A stretch of 64,000 nucleotides of DNA, from the NCBI GenBank assembly GCA_024231215.1, contig JAAEQR010000072.1, forward strand, positions 577,210 through 641,209, in the 5' to 3' direction. This DNA comes from PVC group bacterium (GTDB lineage: Bacteria > Omnitrophota > Gorgyraeia > B26-G9). Below, piece after piece: positions 8,178-17,136 of this stretch. The translations under genes and the position numbers were made by a program. Within the stretch, counting starts at the first letter, position 1. Every line of letters starts with the position of its first letter. Under the pieces are notes generated by a model. That model did not search any database. It was given only the letters and a program-made list of their open reading frames with translations, and was not told the origin of the DNA.

Positions 8178-8906
8178 ATGCATCGTTTTTATGTGTCAGT
8201 TGAAAATATAAAAGATGATATTATCCGGCTAATTGGATCGGAAGCTAAGCATGCTTTTTTAGTTTTAAGATTAAAAAAAGGTGACGAGGTTGTTGTTTTT
8301 GACGGCCAGGGCAGACAGTACTGGGGGACGGTGAGTTCTTGTAATAAGCAGGAAGGAATCGTAAAGATAACTAAGGTTGTTAGTCTTGATCAGAATGAGA
8401 TCAGAGTTGTTTTAGCTCAGGCAATTCCGAAAAAAGCAAAGTTTGATGATATCGTAGATAAGGCTACGCAGTTAGGAGTAGCTTGTGTAATTCCGCTACT
8501 TACGGAAAATACGGTAGTTAAAGTTGCTCTGGAAAAAAGACAGGCAAAGCAGGAGCGTTGGCAGAAAATAGCTCTAGAAGCGGCAAAGCAATGCGGTCGT
8601 GGTTATGTACCGGAGATCTCTCCGGTGACTGATTTGAAAATATTTTTAACCCGGATCAGTGAATATAACCTGATCCTGATCGGTTCATTAGAAAGTAATA
8701 CAATTCCTATAAAAGAGATTCTTTCCAAACAAAAACCTCAGGATGTGCTTATTTTTGTTGGTCCGGAAGGGGATTTTAGTAAATCTGAAATACAGGCAGT
8801 AGAAAAATTGGGCGGGATTAATGTTTCTTTGGGGCAACGGGTCTTACGGTGTGATACTGCGGCAAATACGTTTTTATCGGTTATAAATTATGAGTGGCAA
8901 CGATAA
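8178..8906 (+). CDS. rsmE: 16S rRNA (uracil1498-N3)-methyltransferase
   Basis: SPOUT-fold methyltransferase acting on the decoding region of the small ribosomal subunit. The SAM-binding knot carries FVGPEGDFSKSE and LGQRVLRCDTA, both diagnostic of RsmE, and the N-terminal PUA-like part begins MHRFYV. Length (242 aa) is normal. The 3' end overlaps the next gene by 17 bp, and a tRNA methylthiotransferase follows, making a small translation-modification operon. Confidence 0.94.
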   Translation: MHRFYVSVENIKDDIIRLIGSEAKHAFLVLRLKKGDEVVVFDGQGRQYWGTVSSCNKQEGIVKITKVVSLDQNEIRVVLAQAIPKKAKFDDIVDKATQLGVACVIPLLTENTVVKVALEKRQAKQERWQKIALEAAKQCGRGYVPEISPVTDLKIFLTRISEYNLILIGSLESNTIPIKEILSKQKPQDVLIFVGPEGDFSKSEIQAVEKLGGINVSLGQRVLRCDTAANTFLSVINYEWQR

Positions 8907-9363
8907 TTCTATATTAAAAAGTATTAGTTCGTTAGTTTTAAAGAACAAGAAAACATCAATGGTTGTTTTGCTTGTTATTCTCTTGTATTTTTTTGTGGTG
9001 GTGACTTTTAAATCTATACCCAATACCCCTCAGAAAAAAACTGACCCGGAACAATATAGTTATTTATACCTGATGCAGTATCTTGCTGGATACCGGGAGT
9101 CGGAACGGGATTTTGAAATTAAAGATTTTAAATTTGGCGCGGATTTCATTGCATTTACTTTGGATATCCAATTTCGACCGAAAACAGAATTTGAGATAAA
9201 AAAGCTTGCTACGGATATGGTTTTAGGCCTGACTGATGAATATCCAGAGCTGGATTTGGTGGAGATTGAGGTGCTTCGGGATAAAGGCGATGGAGCGATT
9301 GCAATGTACGGTACTGCTGTCTATACCGGTTCAACTAACCACATTACCTGGAAATTTCAGTAA
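8890..9363 (+). CDS. Conserved-looking membrane-anchored protein, unknown
   Basis: 157 residues with a short cytoplasmic start, one membrane helix near residues 22-40 (MVVLLVILLYFFVVVTF) and a soluble C-terminal domain of mixed alpha/beta character. I do not recognise a family. It overlaps the end of rsmE and lies 6 bp before mtaB, so all three are probably cotranscribed. Orientation of the soluble part is predicted outside the cytoplasm from the positive charges before the helix. Confidence 0.7.
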   Translation: MSGNDNSILKSISSLVLKNKKTSMVVLLVILLYFFVVVTFKSIPNTPQKKTDPEQYSYLYLMQYLAGYRESERDFEIKDFKFGADFIAFTLDIQFRPKTEFEIKKLATDMVLGLTDEYPELDLVEIEVLRDKGDGAIAMYGTAVYTGSTNHITWKFQ

Positions 9364-9368
9364 GGATT

Positions 9369-10613
9369 ATGAAGACCTGCTCATTTTTTACATTTGGGTG
9401 TAAAGTCAATCAGTATGAGACACAGTTGATTCGCGAGCAGTTTTTAAAACAAGGCTATGAAGAGACTGAACAATCTCCGTGTGTTTGCGTGATTAATGGT
9501 TGTACAGTTACAGCTACAGCCGATAAAAAATGTCGCCAGTTAGTAAAATCACTACGCAAAAAGAATCCTAAGACGTATGTTGTAATTACCGGCTGTTATG
9601 TGGAAAATCATCCCCAGGGTACCGGTTGTGACTTGATTGTTCCTCAGAAAGATAAGCACCGAATCGTTACTCTTCTTGAAGATAAATTACCGAAAATTAA
9701 ACTAAGCCATTTAAATCTTTCAGTGCATGATTTTGCAAAACACAATCGGGCGTTTGTAAAAATAGAAGATGGGTGTTCTAATTTCTGTACTTATTGTATT
9801 GTGCCTTTGATGAGAGGTGCTCCGGTTAGTAAAAAACAATCAATCATTACTCGTGAGATAAAAGATTTGATAAAAAAAGGATTTAATGAAATTATTCTGA
9901 CTGGGGTTGATTTAGGAGCCTGGGGCGATGATTTATCTCCGAGAAGTAATATTGCAGAACTCCTGATGGAAATAGAACTAATACCAGGCTTAGGCAGAAT
10001 TCGTTTAAGTTCTATAGAGTTGAAGTATTTAACAAAACCAGTAATAGAAAAGATCATATCTTCAAATAAGATATGTAATCATCTGCATATTCCTTTACAA
10101 AGCGGGGATGATCATATTTTAAAAATAATGAATAGGAAATATTCTAGTGCAGAATACATGCGAAAAATAAAAGAAATTAAGAATATGTGTCCGGGAATAT
10201 CTTTTACTACGGATATTATTGTCGGTTTTCCCGGAGAGAGCGATACTCATTTTAATAATACGTTGAAAGTGGTAAAAGAGGTAGGGTTTTCAAGAATACA
10301 TGTATTTTCTTATAGCCCTAGGGAGAAGACCAAGGCCGCAGAATTTTCGGGTAGGATAGATAAGAAAATTATACGAGAAAGAAAAGATAAATTGCAAAAA
10401 CTGGCAATGCAATCTTCGCATGAGTTTCGTGAAAAATTATTAAATAAGACCGTCTCGGTTCTTTTTGAACGTAAAGAAAATGATTATTGGCGAGGGTATT
10501 CAGATTCTTATGTTGAAGTAAAAACCAAGGCAAAGGATAATCTGGAAAACCTGATTCTACCGGTGAAAGTAATAAAAGTTAATCGGGAGGAGACTTTGGG
10601 GGAGTTGTTGTAA
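9369..10613 (+). CDS. mtaB: tRNA t6A37 methylthiotransferase MtaB
   Basis: Radical SAM enzyme that turns t6A37 of tRNA into ms2t6A37. The N-terminal FFTFGCKVNQYETQ is the MtaB signature, NGCTVTATADKKCRQ gives the second cluster ligands, and GCSNFCTYCIVP holds the radical SAM Cys triad. About 414 residues. It is a paralogue of the RimO gene at the left of the window, and the first-motif difference (GCKVNQ versus GCSKNL) tells the two apart. Confidence 0.94.
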   Translation: MKTCSFFTFGCKVNQYETQLIREQFLKQGYEETEQSPCVCVINGCTVTATADKKCRQLVKSLRKKNPKTYVVITGCYVENHPQGTGCDLIVPQKDKHRIVTLLEDKLPKIKLSHLNLSVHDFAKHNRAFVKIEDGCSNFCTYCIVPLMRGAPVSKKQSIITREIKDLIKKGFNEIILTGVDLGAWGDDLSPRSNIAELLMEIELIPGLGRIRLSSIELKYLTKPVIEKIISSNKICNHLHIPLQSGDDHILKIMNRKYSSAEYMRKIKEIKNMCPGISFTTDIIVGFPGESDTHFNNTLKVVKEVGFSRIHVFSYSPREKTKAAEFSGRIDKKIIRERKDKLQKLAMQSSHEFREKLLNKTVSVLFERKENDYWRGYSDSYVEVKTKAKDNLENLILPVKVIKVNREETLGELL

Positions 10614-10633
10614 GAGGATAAAGGGAGGGTTTG

Positions 10634-11299
10634 ATGAAAAAACGTACGCTTATCATTGTAGTTATGGTCGTATTTGTTCTGGGATTTATCTGTGGGACTT
10701 CCAAAGATGTGATTGAGAATAGCCTGAGTAATATGCTTTGTCCAAGTAAAGGTAGCGCTGTATATGAGGCTGATTATGAGAAACTTATAAAAAAGGGCAA
10801 GTTGGCTAAGTATATCAAATCAGTCGAGGGAAAGGACGCGAGTCAGTGGGGGCTGGACGTGAAAAATCCTCTTTCTTTGGTAACTGATCAGGGAGTAGAG
10901 ATGTTTGCAAAACGTGGAATTGATATCAGAGAGATGGCAGAGTTTCGGGCTGTTTTGATTACAGGCGATTATTGTGGTGCTAATAGCATAGACTTGGTTA
11001 ATACTGATCCTAAGGTTTTATTGATAATTGGAAAGGGTTTTACAACTCATGGGGATATATATAGTTGTGGGCCTGTTCTGGCAATCGAGGATGCACATTT
11101 TATGGGCAGTATTATTGCAACCGGTTTAGTATGGTGTATTGATAAGTCTTGTCCTAGAGCTTTGACAATTGGTTCTCCTCTGGTGCTTGCGGACACGATT
11201 AGGATGAGTCAGGTAAGAACAATTACCCAAGAAGTTTGGAATGGGGACTATGGGTTACCAATGGGGGTTGTTAATCAGGCGATTAATGCCGATAAATAG
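10634..11299 (+). CDS. Secreted or membrane-anchored protein, unknown
   Basis: About 221 residues. A hydrophobic N-terminal segment (residues 5-20) after a basic start looks like a signal anchor, and the remainder is hydrophilic with several Cys (SLSNMLCPSK, DYCGANS, SCGPVLA, WCIDKSCP) that could form disulphides outside the cytoplasm. The C-terminal half has short beta-like repeats. No family recognised. The ATG at 10634 is preferred because GGGAGG lies 6 nt upstream. It starts a run of four small genes of unknown function. Confidence 0.6.
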   Translation: MKKRTLIIVVMVVFVLGFICGTSKDVIENSLSNMLCPSKGSAVYEADYEKLIKKGKLAKYIKSVEGKDASQWGLDVKNPLSLVTDQGVEMFAKRGIDIREMAEFRAVLITGDYCGANSIDLVNTDPKVLLIIGKGFTTHGDIYSCGPVLAIEDAHFMGSIIATGLVWCIDKSCPRALTIGSPLVLADTIRMSQVRTITQEVWNGDYGLPMGVVNQAINADK

Positions 11300-11327
11300 G
11301 GGGTGCAATATATTGGGAAGGAGAATC

Positions 11328-11714
11328 ATGAAGAAACTAATGAAAACAGCTGTTTCGGTAATAATATTTTTTATTTTATTTTACATTATGGCTGTAAAGT
11401 GTGAATTTTCAGGTTATATACAAGGATATAATAATAGCAATATAGACCGGAGTGCATCACAGCTTTTATTGCTTGATGCCTGGATAAATGATGCTCCTGA
11501 ATTACTTGAAAATAAAACGATACAGGAAGCAATAATCTGGACGATAGAAGACTATGAAAAAGCTAAGCTGGATTATTTAAAAAGTAATAATATTCTGATA
11601 AAGGAATTTCAAGGCATGGAAAAATATCCGATTAATAGAGTTGAAAAAATAATGGAACAACTAAGGGGTAAAATAAAAAAAATAGAATTAATTAACTATA
11701 ACCGGGAGGGGTGA
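11328..11714 (+). CDS. Small membrane-anchored protein, unknown
   Basis: 128 residues: a membrane helix near residues 7-24, then a hydrophilic helical domain rich in Lys, Glu and Ile. The ATG at 11328 is chosen because GGGAAGGAG is 7 nt upstream; the frame is open further into the preceding gene. The stop lies one base before the next start, suggesting translational coupling. No family recognised. Confidence 0.55.
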   Translation: MKKLMKTAVSVIIFFILFYIMAVKCEFSGYIQGYNNSNIDRSASQLLLLDAWINDAPELLENKTIQEAIIWTIEDYEKAKLDYLKSNNILIKEFQGMEKYPINRVEKIMEQLRGKIKKIELINYNREG

Positions 11715-11715
11715 A

Positions 11716-11961
11716 ATGACGATTGAATTAATCCGTGGTGTTTTGGGATGGTGTTCTGTTATTAATTTTGGATTGTTTGCTCTGAGCTGTTTGATTATGA
11801 AATTAGGGCATAAATTTGTTTATAAGATGCATGGGCAGTGGTATGATCTGCCGGAAGAAAAAGTTGCGGGTACTTTATATTCAGTGATGGCTTGGTATAA
11901 AATATCGATATTAATGTTCAATGTAGTTCCTTATATTGCTTTTTGTATTATTACTAAATAA
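11716..11961 (+). CDS. DUF6868-like small membrane protein
   Basis: 81 residues with two hydrophobic segments around a conserved-looking middle: HKFVYKMHGQWYDLPEEK, then a tail AWYKISILMFNVVPYI. This W-C-x-V-I-N-F/Y, H-G-x-W, YKI...NVVPY pattern resembles the DUF6868 family of small bacterial inner-membrane proteins from memory; function unknown. An SD (GGGAGGGG) precedes the ATG. Confidence 0.6.
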   Translation: MTIELIRGVLGWCSVINFGLFALSCLIMKLGHKFVYKMHGQWYDLPEEKVAGTLYSVMAWYKISILMFNVVPYIAFCIITK

Positions 11962-11970
11962 GAAGAGGAT

Positions 11971-12348
11971 ATGAAATATAGTATTAAAAAGTTAGATGAT
12001 TATTATTTGGTAACTACATCAGGAGAAATGTTCGGTGATGGATTTTTAGTTATGGCGAAAGACTTATTGTCTGGAGATTGCTGGAAGCCAAATGGAGATG
12101 TTTTATTTGATCATCGGGATTTGGATTTTTCTTGTGTGACTACTTCAGACATTGAAAAGATAAGAGCTTTTCACGAAGAGCATGAACATGAAATTGGTTG
12201 TGGGAAATCAGCGATTTTGGTAAAATCTGGATTATTGCCGGATTGGAAATGTCTCTGGGAGCATGGAGAGAAAATCAAGTCTGACAATATTGTTGAAGCA
12301 TTCGATGATTACGAGGATGCTATTAACTGGCTAAATATCCTACCCTAA
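11971..12348 (+). CDS. SpoIIAA/STAS-like protein, tentative
   Basis: 125 residues, soluble and acidic. The pattern of an initial YYLVTTSGEMFGDGF strand pair, a central VLFDHRDLDFS and a closing EAFDDYEDAINWL helix resembles SpoIIAA-like/STAS-like stand-alone proteins, which bind partners or small ligands. This is a fold-level guess from spacing of strands and helices. It closes the four-gene cassette that began at 10634; the next gene has its own promoter. Confidence 0.45.
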   Translation: MKYSIKKLDDYYLVTTSGEMFGDGFLVMAKDLLSGDCWKPNGDVLFDHRDLDFSCVTTSDIEKIRAFHEEHEHEIGCGKSAILVKSGLLPDWKCLWEHGEKIKSDNIVEAFDDYEDAINWLNILP

Positions 12349-12385
12349 TTCTTTCCTATATTTATATTCTATATAGAAATATAAC

Positions 12386-12414
12386 TTGATTAGAATATCT
12401 AATTATGTTAAACT
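12386..12414 (+). promoter_or_regulatory. Promoter of the pilM-Q operon
   Basis: TTGATT (12386-12391), a 17-bp spacer and TAAACT (12409-12414), in an AT-rich gap, about 60 bp ahead of pilM. No terminator is visible between the preceding cassette and this site. Confidence 0.5.
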
Positions 12415-12471
12415 ATTTACACTAATGGGGATGCATTATCAGGGGGCATATCTTTAAGTATCTAACTATCA

Positions 12472-13521
12472 ATGATAAATATGGTTAAGAAATTATTAGA
12501 AAAAATATTTCCCAAAAAGACAGATGTGACGGTCGGTGTGGATATTGGCAGTTCAAGTGTGAAAATTGTCCAGCTGCGTACGGTTTCTAATGGTGGGGAG
12601 TCTAAAAAAGAGCTGGCGAGTTTTGCTATAAAACCCTTTAAAAGCCAGGACCGCAAGGACATTCTTCAGGGGATTAAAGAGGCTGTCGAAATGGCTAAGA
12701 TAGAGACAGATATGGTTAATACATCTGTTTCCGGGCAGGCGGTTATTGTTCGATATATTCAAATACCAATCATGAAAAAGGAAGAGTTGGCTAATGCCAT
12801 GAGCTTCCAGGCCACGAAATATATCCCGTTTAATATCGAAGAGGTAAATTATGATTTTCAAATATTAGATACGGCAAAAGAAAACGATAAGCTGATGCGA
12901 GTTTTGCTGGTGGCTGCTAAGAAAGAGGTTGTTGATGAACGTTTGGAGATGTTGCAAGAAGCGGGATTGAAAACCAATATCATTGATGTAGACTCATTTT
13001 CGATTATAAATTCTTTTCAGCTGGTAAGCCAGGAAAATAAAGGGATTATCGCTGTTCTGGATATTGGAGCTGATATTACCAGTACGACGATACTTTGCAA
13101 TAATATACCTTATTTTAATAGAGATGTGCCTTTAGGCGGTAATGATATGACCAAGGCGATCGTCCGGGAATTTGAAATAAGCGCGCCGGAAGCAGAAGAA
13201 ATAAAACGCAATCCTCAGGAAAAATATGGAGAATTGATCAATGTTATTACCCCGGTTTTAGATTCCATATGCGGGGAAATACATATGTCTTTTAATTACT
13301 GTGAAAGCCAGCTGGGCAGCAGTGTGCAGAAAATATACCTTACCGGTGGAGCAGCTAAATTCAAAGGTATAGATAAGGTCTTGAGTGGTATTTTAAATGT
13401 AGAGGTGCAGGTATGGGATCCGTCTCAGATACTACAGGTGAATCAGAGTTTATCCAAGGACCATCTTAAAACAGTTGGTCCTTTGTTGACGGTTGCTGTC
13501 GGATTGGCATTGAGGGATTAA
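12472..13521 (+). CDS. pilM: Type IV pilus inner-membrane platform protein PilM
   Basis: Actin-like ATPase fold protein on the cytoplasmic side of the pilus alignment complex; it binds the N-terminus of PilN. The nucleotide-binding motifs are VGVDIGSSSVK (phosphate 1), AVLDIGADIT (phosphate 2) and YLTGGAAKFKG (adenosine site). 349 residues is normal. A second ATG three codons in is possible, and neither has a strong ribosome site. It heads a five-gene pil operon in the canonical order. Confidence 0.93.
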   Translation: MINMVKKLLEKIFPKKTDVTVGVDIGSSSVKIVQLRTVSNGGESKKELASFAIKPFKSQDRKDILQGIKEAVEMAKIETDMVNTSVSGQAVIVRYIQIPIMKKEELANAMSFQATKYIPFNIEEVNYDFQILDTAKENDKLMRVLLVAAKKEVVDERLEMLQEAGLKTNIIDVDSFSIINSFQLVSQENKGIIAVLDIGADITSTTILCNNIPYFNRDVPLGGNDMTKAIVREFEISAPEAEEIKRNPQEKYGELINVITPVLDSICGEIHMSFNYCESQLGSSVQKIYLTGGAAKFKGIDKVLSGILNVEVQVWDPSQILQVNQSLSKDHLKTVGPLLTVAVGLALRD

Positions 13522-13526
13522 AAAGT

Positions 13527-14150
13527 ATGATAGAGATAAATTTATTACCGCCGGCATTGCGGGAAGCAAAAAAAGCCAATAAAAATAACTTACCGATAAA
13601 CTTAGTGTTACTAAGTATTAACGGTGTGCTTTTGGCGGTATTATTGATCGTTACGGCGCTGAATCTCTATCATTCTATAACCCTACGTGCGCTTACAACA
13701 CAGTTAAAAGGCTTGGGTTCTAAACAGCAGGAGATTACGACGTTACGGAACACAATAGAAAACTATAGAAGCTCTAATGAGTTTTTTGCGCAACGATTTA
13801 CCCCGCCTTTTTTATGGGCGCAGATATTGAATAATTTAAGTAATTCTTTGGTGCCCGGTGTATGGCTGAGGCATGTTTCTATGCGTACCCATATTACTAA
13901 GACTATAGTTAATTATGTAGAGACAGAAGTGGAAACAAAATTTTTAGTGGTTGATGCTACGGTTGTTTCTATTAAGCATGATGAAATGGGGCTGATTAGC
14001 AGCTATGTGCGTGAGTTGAAAGCAAACGAAGATTTTTTCGATCATTTTTCAAAGTTAGAACTTGAATCTGTATTACGACGTCAGATCGCATTGGTTGAGG
14101 TTATGGATTTTTCTTTGATGTGCTATCTGAAAAACCCTGAGGTAGAATGA
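13527..14150 (+). CDS. pilN: Type IV pilus assembly protein PilN
   Basis: Bitopic membrane protein: a short cytoplasmic MIEINLLPP motif that docks into PilM, one membrane helix near residues 25-48, then a periplasmic coiled coil and ferredoxin-like domain that pairs with PilO. The INLLPP start is the classic mark. 207 residues. The stop overlaps pilO. Confidence 0.9.
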   Translation: MIEINLLPPALREAKKANKNNLPINLVLLSINGVLLAVLLIVTALNLYHSITLRALTTQLKGLGSKQQEITTLRNTIENYRSSNEFFAQRFTPPFLWAQILNNLSNSLVPGVWLRHVSMRTHITKTIVNYVETEVETKFLVVDATVVSIKHDEMGLISSYVRELKANEDFFDHFSKLELESVLRRQIALVEVMDFSLMCYLKNPEVE

Positions 14151-14713
14151 AATTTGATATTAAAAGTTTAGATATTAAAAAACTTAAACTTCCTGTGTTG
14201 CAAATTGTGATGGGAGGGGTGATTATTTCTTGTTTAGTTCTAACTATCCCCCAGGTTTTAAACCTGATAAAGGTTTCTTCAGCAGCAGCAGAGAAGAAAG
14301 CTATTCTGACTGAGATAGAGAGTGGCATTAATAATTTTGATGCATGGCAAAAAGATCTGGGAAGTTTAAAACAGATATATTTACATAATATGAGTAAATT
14401 GCCGCTGCAAAAAGAGTTTTCAGTGTTTCTGGAGCTTTTTTCCAAGGTGGCGAAAAAAAATAATGTTAAGCTTATTGCAATTGAACCGCAAAAACCAGTG
14501 GATGACCAGGATATGTTTTTTGTCCGGATTCCGGTGTATATTGATGCTGCCTGCGGGTATCATGATTTGGGAAAGTTTCTTAATGATTTGGAATATTCCA
14601 GCAAGTTGCTCAGGATTGAAAATATTAGGATAGAAAATGACGGTGTCGATCCTTTAATCCAGCAGGTTTTCCTGAGAATTGATACTTTTTGTGTAAAGGA
14701 AAAACAAGAATGA
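14147..14713 (+). CDS. pilO: Type IV pilus assembly protein PilO
   Basis: Partner of PilN in the periplasmic alignment complex. About 188 residues: a membrane helix near residues 18-38, a coiled-coil stretch to about 85, then a ferredoxin-like domain with the pattern YHDLGKFLNDLEYSSKLLRI seen in PilO proteins. Identity rests on this segment, the architecture and the position between pilN and pilP. Confidence 0.88.
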   Translation: MKFDIKSLDIKKLKLPVLQIVMGGVIISCLVLTIPQVLNLIKVSSAAAEKKAILTEIESGINNFDAWQKDLGSLKQIYLHNMSKLPLQKEFSVFLELFSKVAKKNNVKLIAIEPQKPVDDQDMFFVRIPVYIDAACGYHDLGKFLNDLEYSSKLLRIENIRIENDGVDPLIQQVFLRIDTFCVKEKQE

Positions 14714-15093
14714 GAAAAGTAATTTTAAGTTTGGTTTTAATTGCTATACTTTTTTTGCCTTCGGTATATGCTTCTAAGGGAGAAGAGGATTTTGCCTATA
14801 AAAGTAAGGGGAAACGTGATCCGTTTATGCCGCTGGTAACCAAAGAAGGTCGGATATTACCTGGAGCCAGAGGAGAGACAGATACCGGAGATATTCATTT
14901 GGAAGGAATTATCTGGGATGAAAACGGTAAATCATTGGCAATCATTAATGGTAAGCTTGTAAAGGAACTTGACGTTGTGTATGGTATGGAGATTTTAGTG
15001 ATAAAGAAGAAAAGTGTAATATTGCAAAAAGAGGGAAAAACAATTGTAGTTGAAGTAAATAAAAAAGGGGAGGGGCAGAATGAAGATGAGTAA
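14710..15093 (+). CDS. pilP: Type IV pilus lipoprotein/periplasmic protein PilP-like
   Basis: 127 residues with a signal peptide (residues 4-22, ending SVYAS; no lipobox Cys seen) and a small beta domain carrying KRDPFMPLV and LEGIIWDENGKSLAIING, the PilP/GspC homology-region pattern. PilP links the PilN-PilO complex to the secretin. The ATG at 14710 forms an ATGA overlap with the pilO stop, which fixes the start. Confidence 0.82.
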   Translation: MRKVILSLVLIAILFLPSVYASKGEEDFAYKSKGKRDPFMPLVTKEGRILPGARGETDTGDIHLEGIIWDENGKSLAIINGKLVKELDVVYGMEILVIKKKSVILQKEGKTIVVEVNKKGEGQNEDE

Positions 15094-16819
15094 ATCTTTT
15101 GGTTTAAAGTTTAAAGTGGGGATTGGAATCGTTATATTATTTTTAACTGTAGGATCTTTCTTGGCTGCGAATAATCTAAATGATCTGGAGGTTGAAGATT
15201 CCTCAGAGGAAGGTAAGATTAGTGTAGAATTTAAAGATGCTGCGGTGCAGGATGTTTTCCGGGTATTGGCTTTAAAGGGTAATGTGAATATTGTGTCTGA
15301 TCCGGATGTTAAAGGCCTGATCACTGTACATATCAGCGATGTGCACTGGGAAAAGGTCTTGGATGTAATCTGCCGGACTTATGGATATGCATATGAGCGG
15401 GAAGGTAATATCATTCGTGTTACTACTCTGGATAAACAGGGGTTGGAAACCCTGGTTACAGAGGTCTTTGCTCTGAGTTATTCAAACGCTGAAGATGTAG
15501 TTGTTGCGGTGGAGGAAATGAAATCAGAACGTGGTAAAGTTAAACATGATGCGCGTTCGAATTTAATTATAGTTACTGATATTCCTACCAATATCTATAA
15601 AATCGGTAAGGTTATTGCTCGGCTTGATACCATGACTCCACAGGTTACGATTGAAGCGAAGATAATCGAGACAGCTTTAAACGAAGATGAACAGCTGGGT
15701 ATGAAATGGAATCCTACGGCAAGTGCCAGTCTCTCTAAGCGGCCGATGACATTCCCTTGGGAGAGAGAGAAAAGTTATGGAGAATTTGGTCGCTATATGC
15801 CGGTAGGTGAAAATGTAACTGATTTTCCTACGCAGAGTATTCCGGCATTTAACTATGCGACAACCGGAGATTTCAGCTTTGGAGTCTTAGATGCAACAAC
15901 TTTTAGTCTTTTGCTTGAAGCTATCAAAACGCGTGGTAAGACAAGGATATTATCCAATCCGCGGATAACAACACTGGATAATCATCCGGCTGAAATCCAT
16001 GTCGGGACAGATTGGCCGATTGCCAATTATTCTTATAATGAGGAAAGTGATCGTTTTGTTATCTCTGGATGGGAATATAAAAGTTATGGGGTGCTTCTGC
16101 AGGTAACTCCGACCATAAACCAGAATGGGTATGTTACTTTGAAACTGCATCCGGAAATTAGTGATATGACGGATGTAATTGATTTTCAAGGAGCAAAAGT
16201 GCCGATTCTCTCGACACAGACAACTGATGCAACAGTTATGGTCAAGGATGGAGAGACTTTGGTCATTGGCGGATTACTTAAAGATAAAACAGTTACGACA
16301 AAGTCAAAAGTTCCTATTTTAAGTGATATTCCGATACTCGGGCTTTTATTTACGCATAAGTCGGATATCGTAGAAAAAAGAGATCTTTTGATCTTTATAA
16401 CTCCGCACATCATAGACCGGAAGATTAAGGAAAGACGTGAGAGAATAACCGCAGCTTTAGCTGAAGCGGCTCCTGTATTACCGCCTGAACCGAAAGAAGC
16501 ACCGGTTGAAGATAAGGCTATTGAAGATATCGTAAAAGAGGAAGAAAAAGAGTTTTTTAAGGAAGAAGCGCAATCTTTGCCGGATTTGGAAACATTGAAA
16601 AAGGAAATGAATGAGCTTGACGCAGAGGATAAACCGGTAAAGACTTATGAGGTTGAACGTAATATTGAGGATGATATTAAGAAAGCATCTTCGGCTAAAC
16701 CTAAAAGAAGAAAACGTTCTTCTTCTAAACCTGGAAAAGATCTTCTTCCGGTGCCGGAGAATAATAAGCAGAATAATAAAGGTTATATTTTTCGTAAAGA
16801 TGCAGAAGAAAAGAAATAG
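15080..16819 (+). CDS. pilQ: Type IV pilus secretin PilQ
   Basis: Outer-membrane gated channel of the pilus. Order: signal segment (residues 8-30), a secretin/STN N-domain (about 42-110), an N1-type domain (FALSYSNAEDVV...), then the secretin core (about 190-450) with VPILSDIPILGLLF, the hallmark loop. After the core comes an unusually long tail of about 125 residues, rich in Glu, Lys and Pro and ending in an Arg/Ser/Lys patch, predicted disordered. A strong GGGGAGGGG site precedes the ATG, which lies inside pilP. No pilB, pilC or pilT is in the window. Confidence 0.92.
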   Translation: MKMSKSFGLKFKVGIGIVILFLTVGSFLAANNLNDLEVEDSSEEGKISVEFKDAAVQDVFRVLALKGNVNIVSDPDVKGLITVHISDVHWEKVLDVICRTYGYAYEREGNIIRVTTLDKQGLETLVTEVFALSYSNAEDVVVAVEEMKSERGKVKHDARSNLIIVTDIPTNIYKIGKVIARLDTMTPQVTIEAKIIETALNEDEQLGMKWNPTASASLSKRPMTFPWEREKSYGEFGRYMPVGENVTDFPTQSIPAFNYATTGDFSFGVLDATTFSLLLEAIKTRGKTRILSNPRITTLDNHPAEIHVGTDWPIANYSYNEESDRFVISGWEYKSYGVLLQVTPTINQNGYVTLKLHPEISDMTDVIDFQGAKVPILSTQTTDATVMVKDGETLVIGGLLKDKTVTTKSKVPILSDIPILGLLFTHKSDIVEKRDLLIFITPHIIDRKIKERRERITAALAEAAPVLPPEPKEAPVEDKAIEDIVKEEEKEFFKEEAQSLPDLETLKKEMNELDAEDKPVKTYEVERNIEDDIKKASSAKPKRRKRSSSKPGKDLLPVPENNKQNNKGYIFRKDAEEKK

Positions 16820-16830
16820 CTTAGAAATTA

Positions 16831-17136
16831 ATGCAAAACATTAAAATTGTAGCACGGTTTAATAAAAGTAGCTTTATGCGTTACATATCTCATCGGGATT
16901 TTATAAGATTGATGTATCGGGCATTGAGGCGTGCTGATTTGCCGTATGTTGTAACACAGGGATTTAGTCCGCGTCCAAAGGTGAAATTTGGTGATGCCTT
17001 AAAACTTGGGAAAGATGGTGAGATGGAAGCTGCTTTTTTTTTACAACAAAAAGTAGGATTAGAAGAATTCAAAGAACGTTTTGAAAAACAGTTAACCGAA
17101 GGGATTTCGATAGTTGGGATTAAGTATGATGAATAG
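16831..17136 (+). CDS. DUF2344 (TIGR03936) protein, short form
   Basis: 101 residues. The start VARFNKSSFMRYISHRDFIR and GFSPRPKVKFGDALKLG match the DUF2344 domain, which is normally part of, or next to, a radical SAM protein placed upstream of RNase G. Here it stands alone, shorter than usual, and no radical SAM partner is beside it. It overlaps the rng start region. Function is unknown; the association with rng is conserved across many bacteria. Confidence 0.85.
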   Translation: MQNIKIVARFNKSSFMRYISHRDFIRLMYRALRRADLPYVVTQGFSPRPKVKFGDALKLGKDGEMEAAFFLQQKVGLEEFKERFEKQLTEGISIVGIKYDE

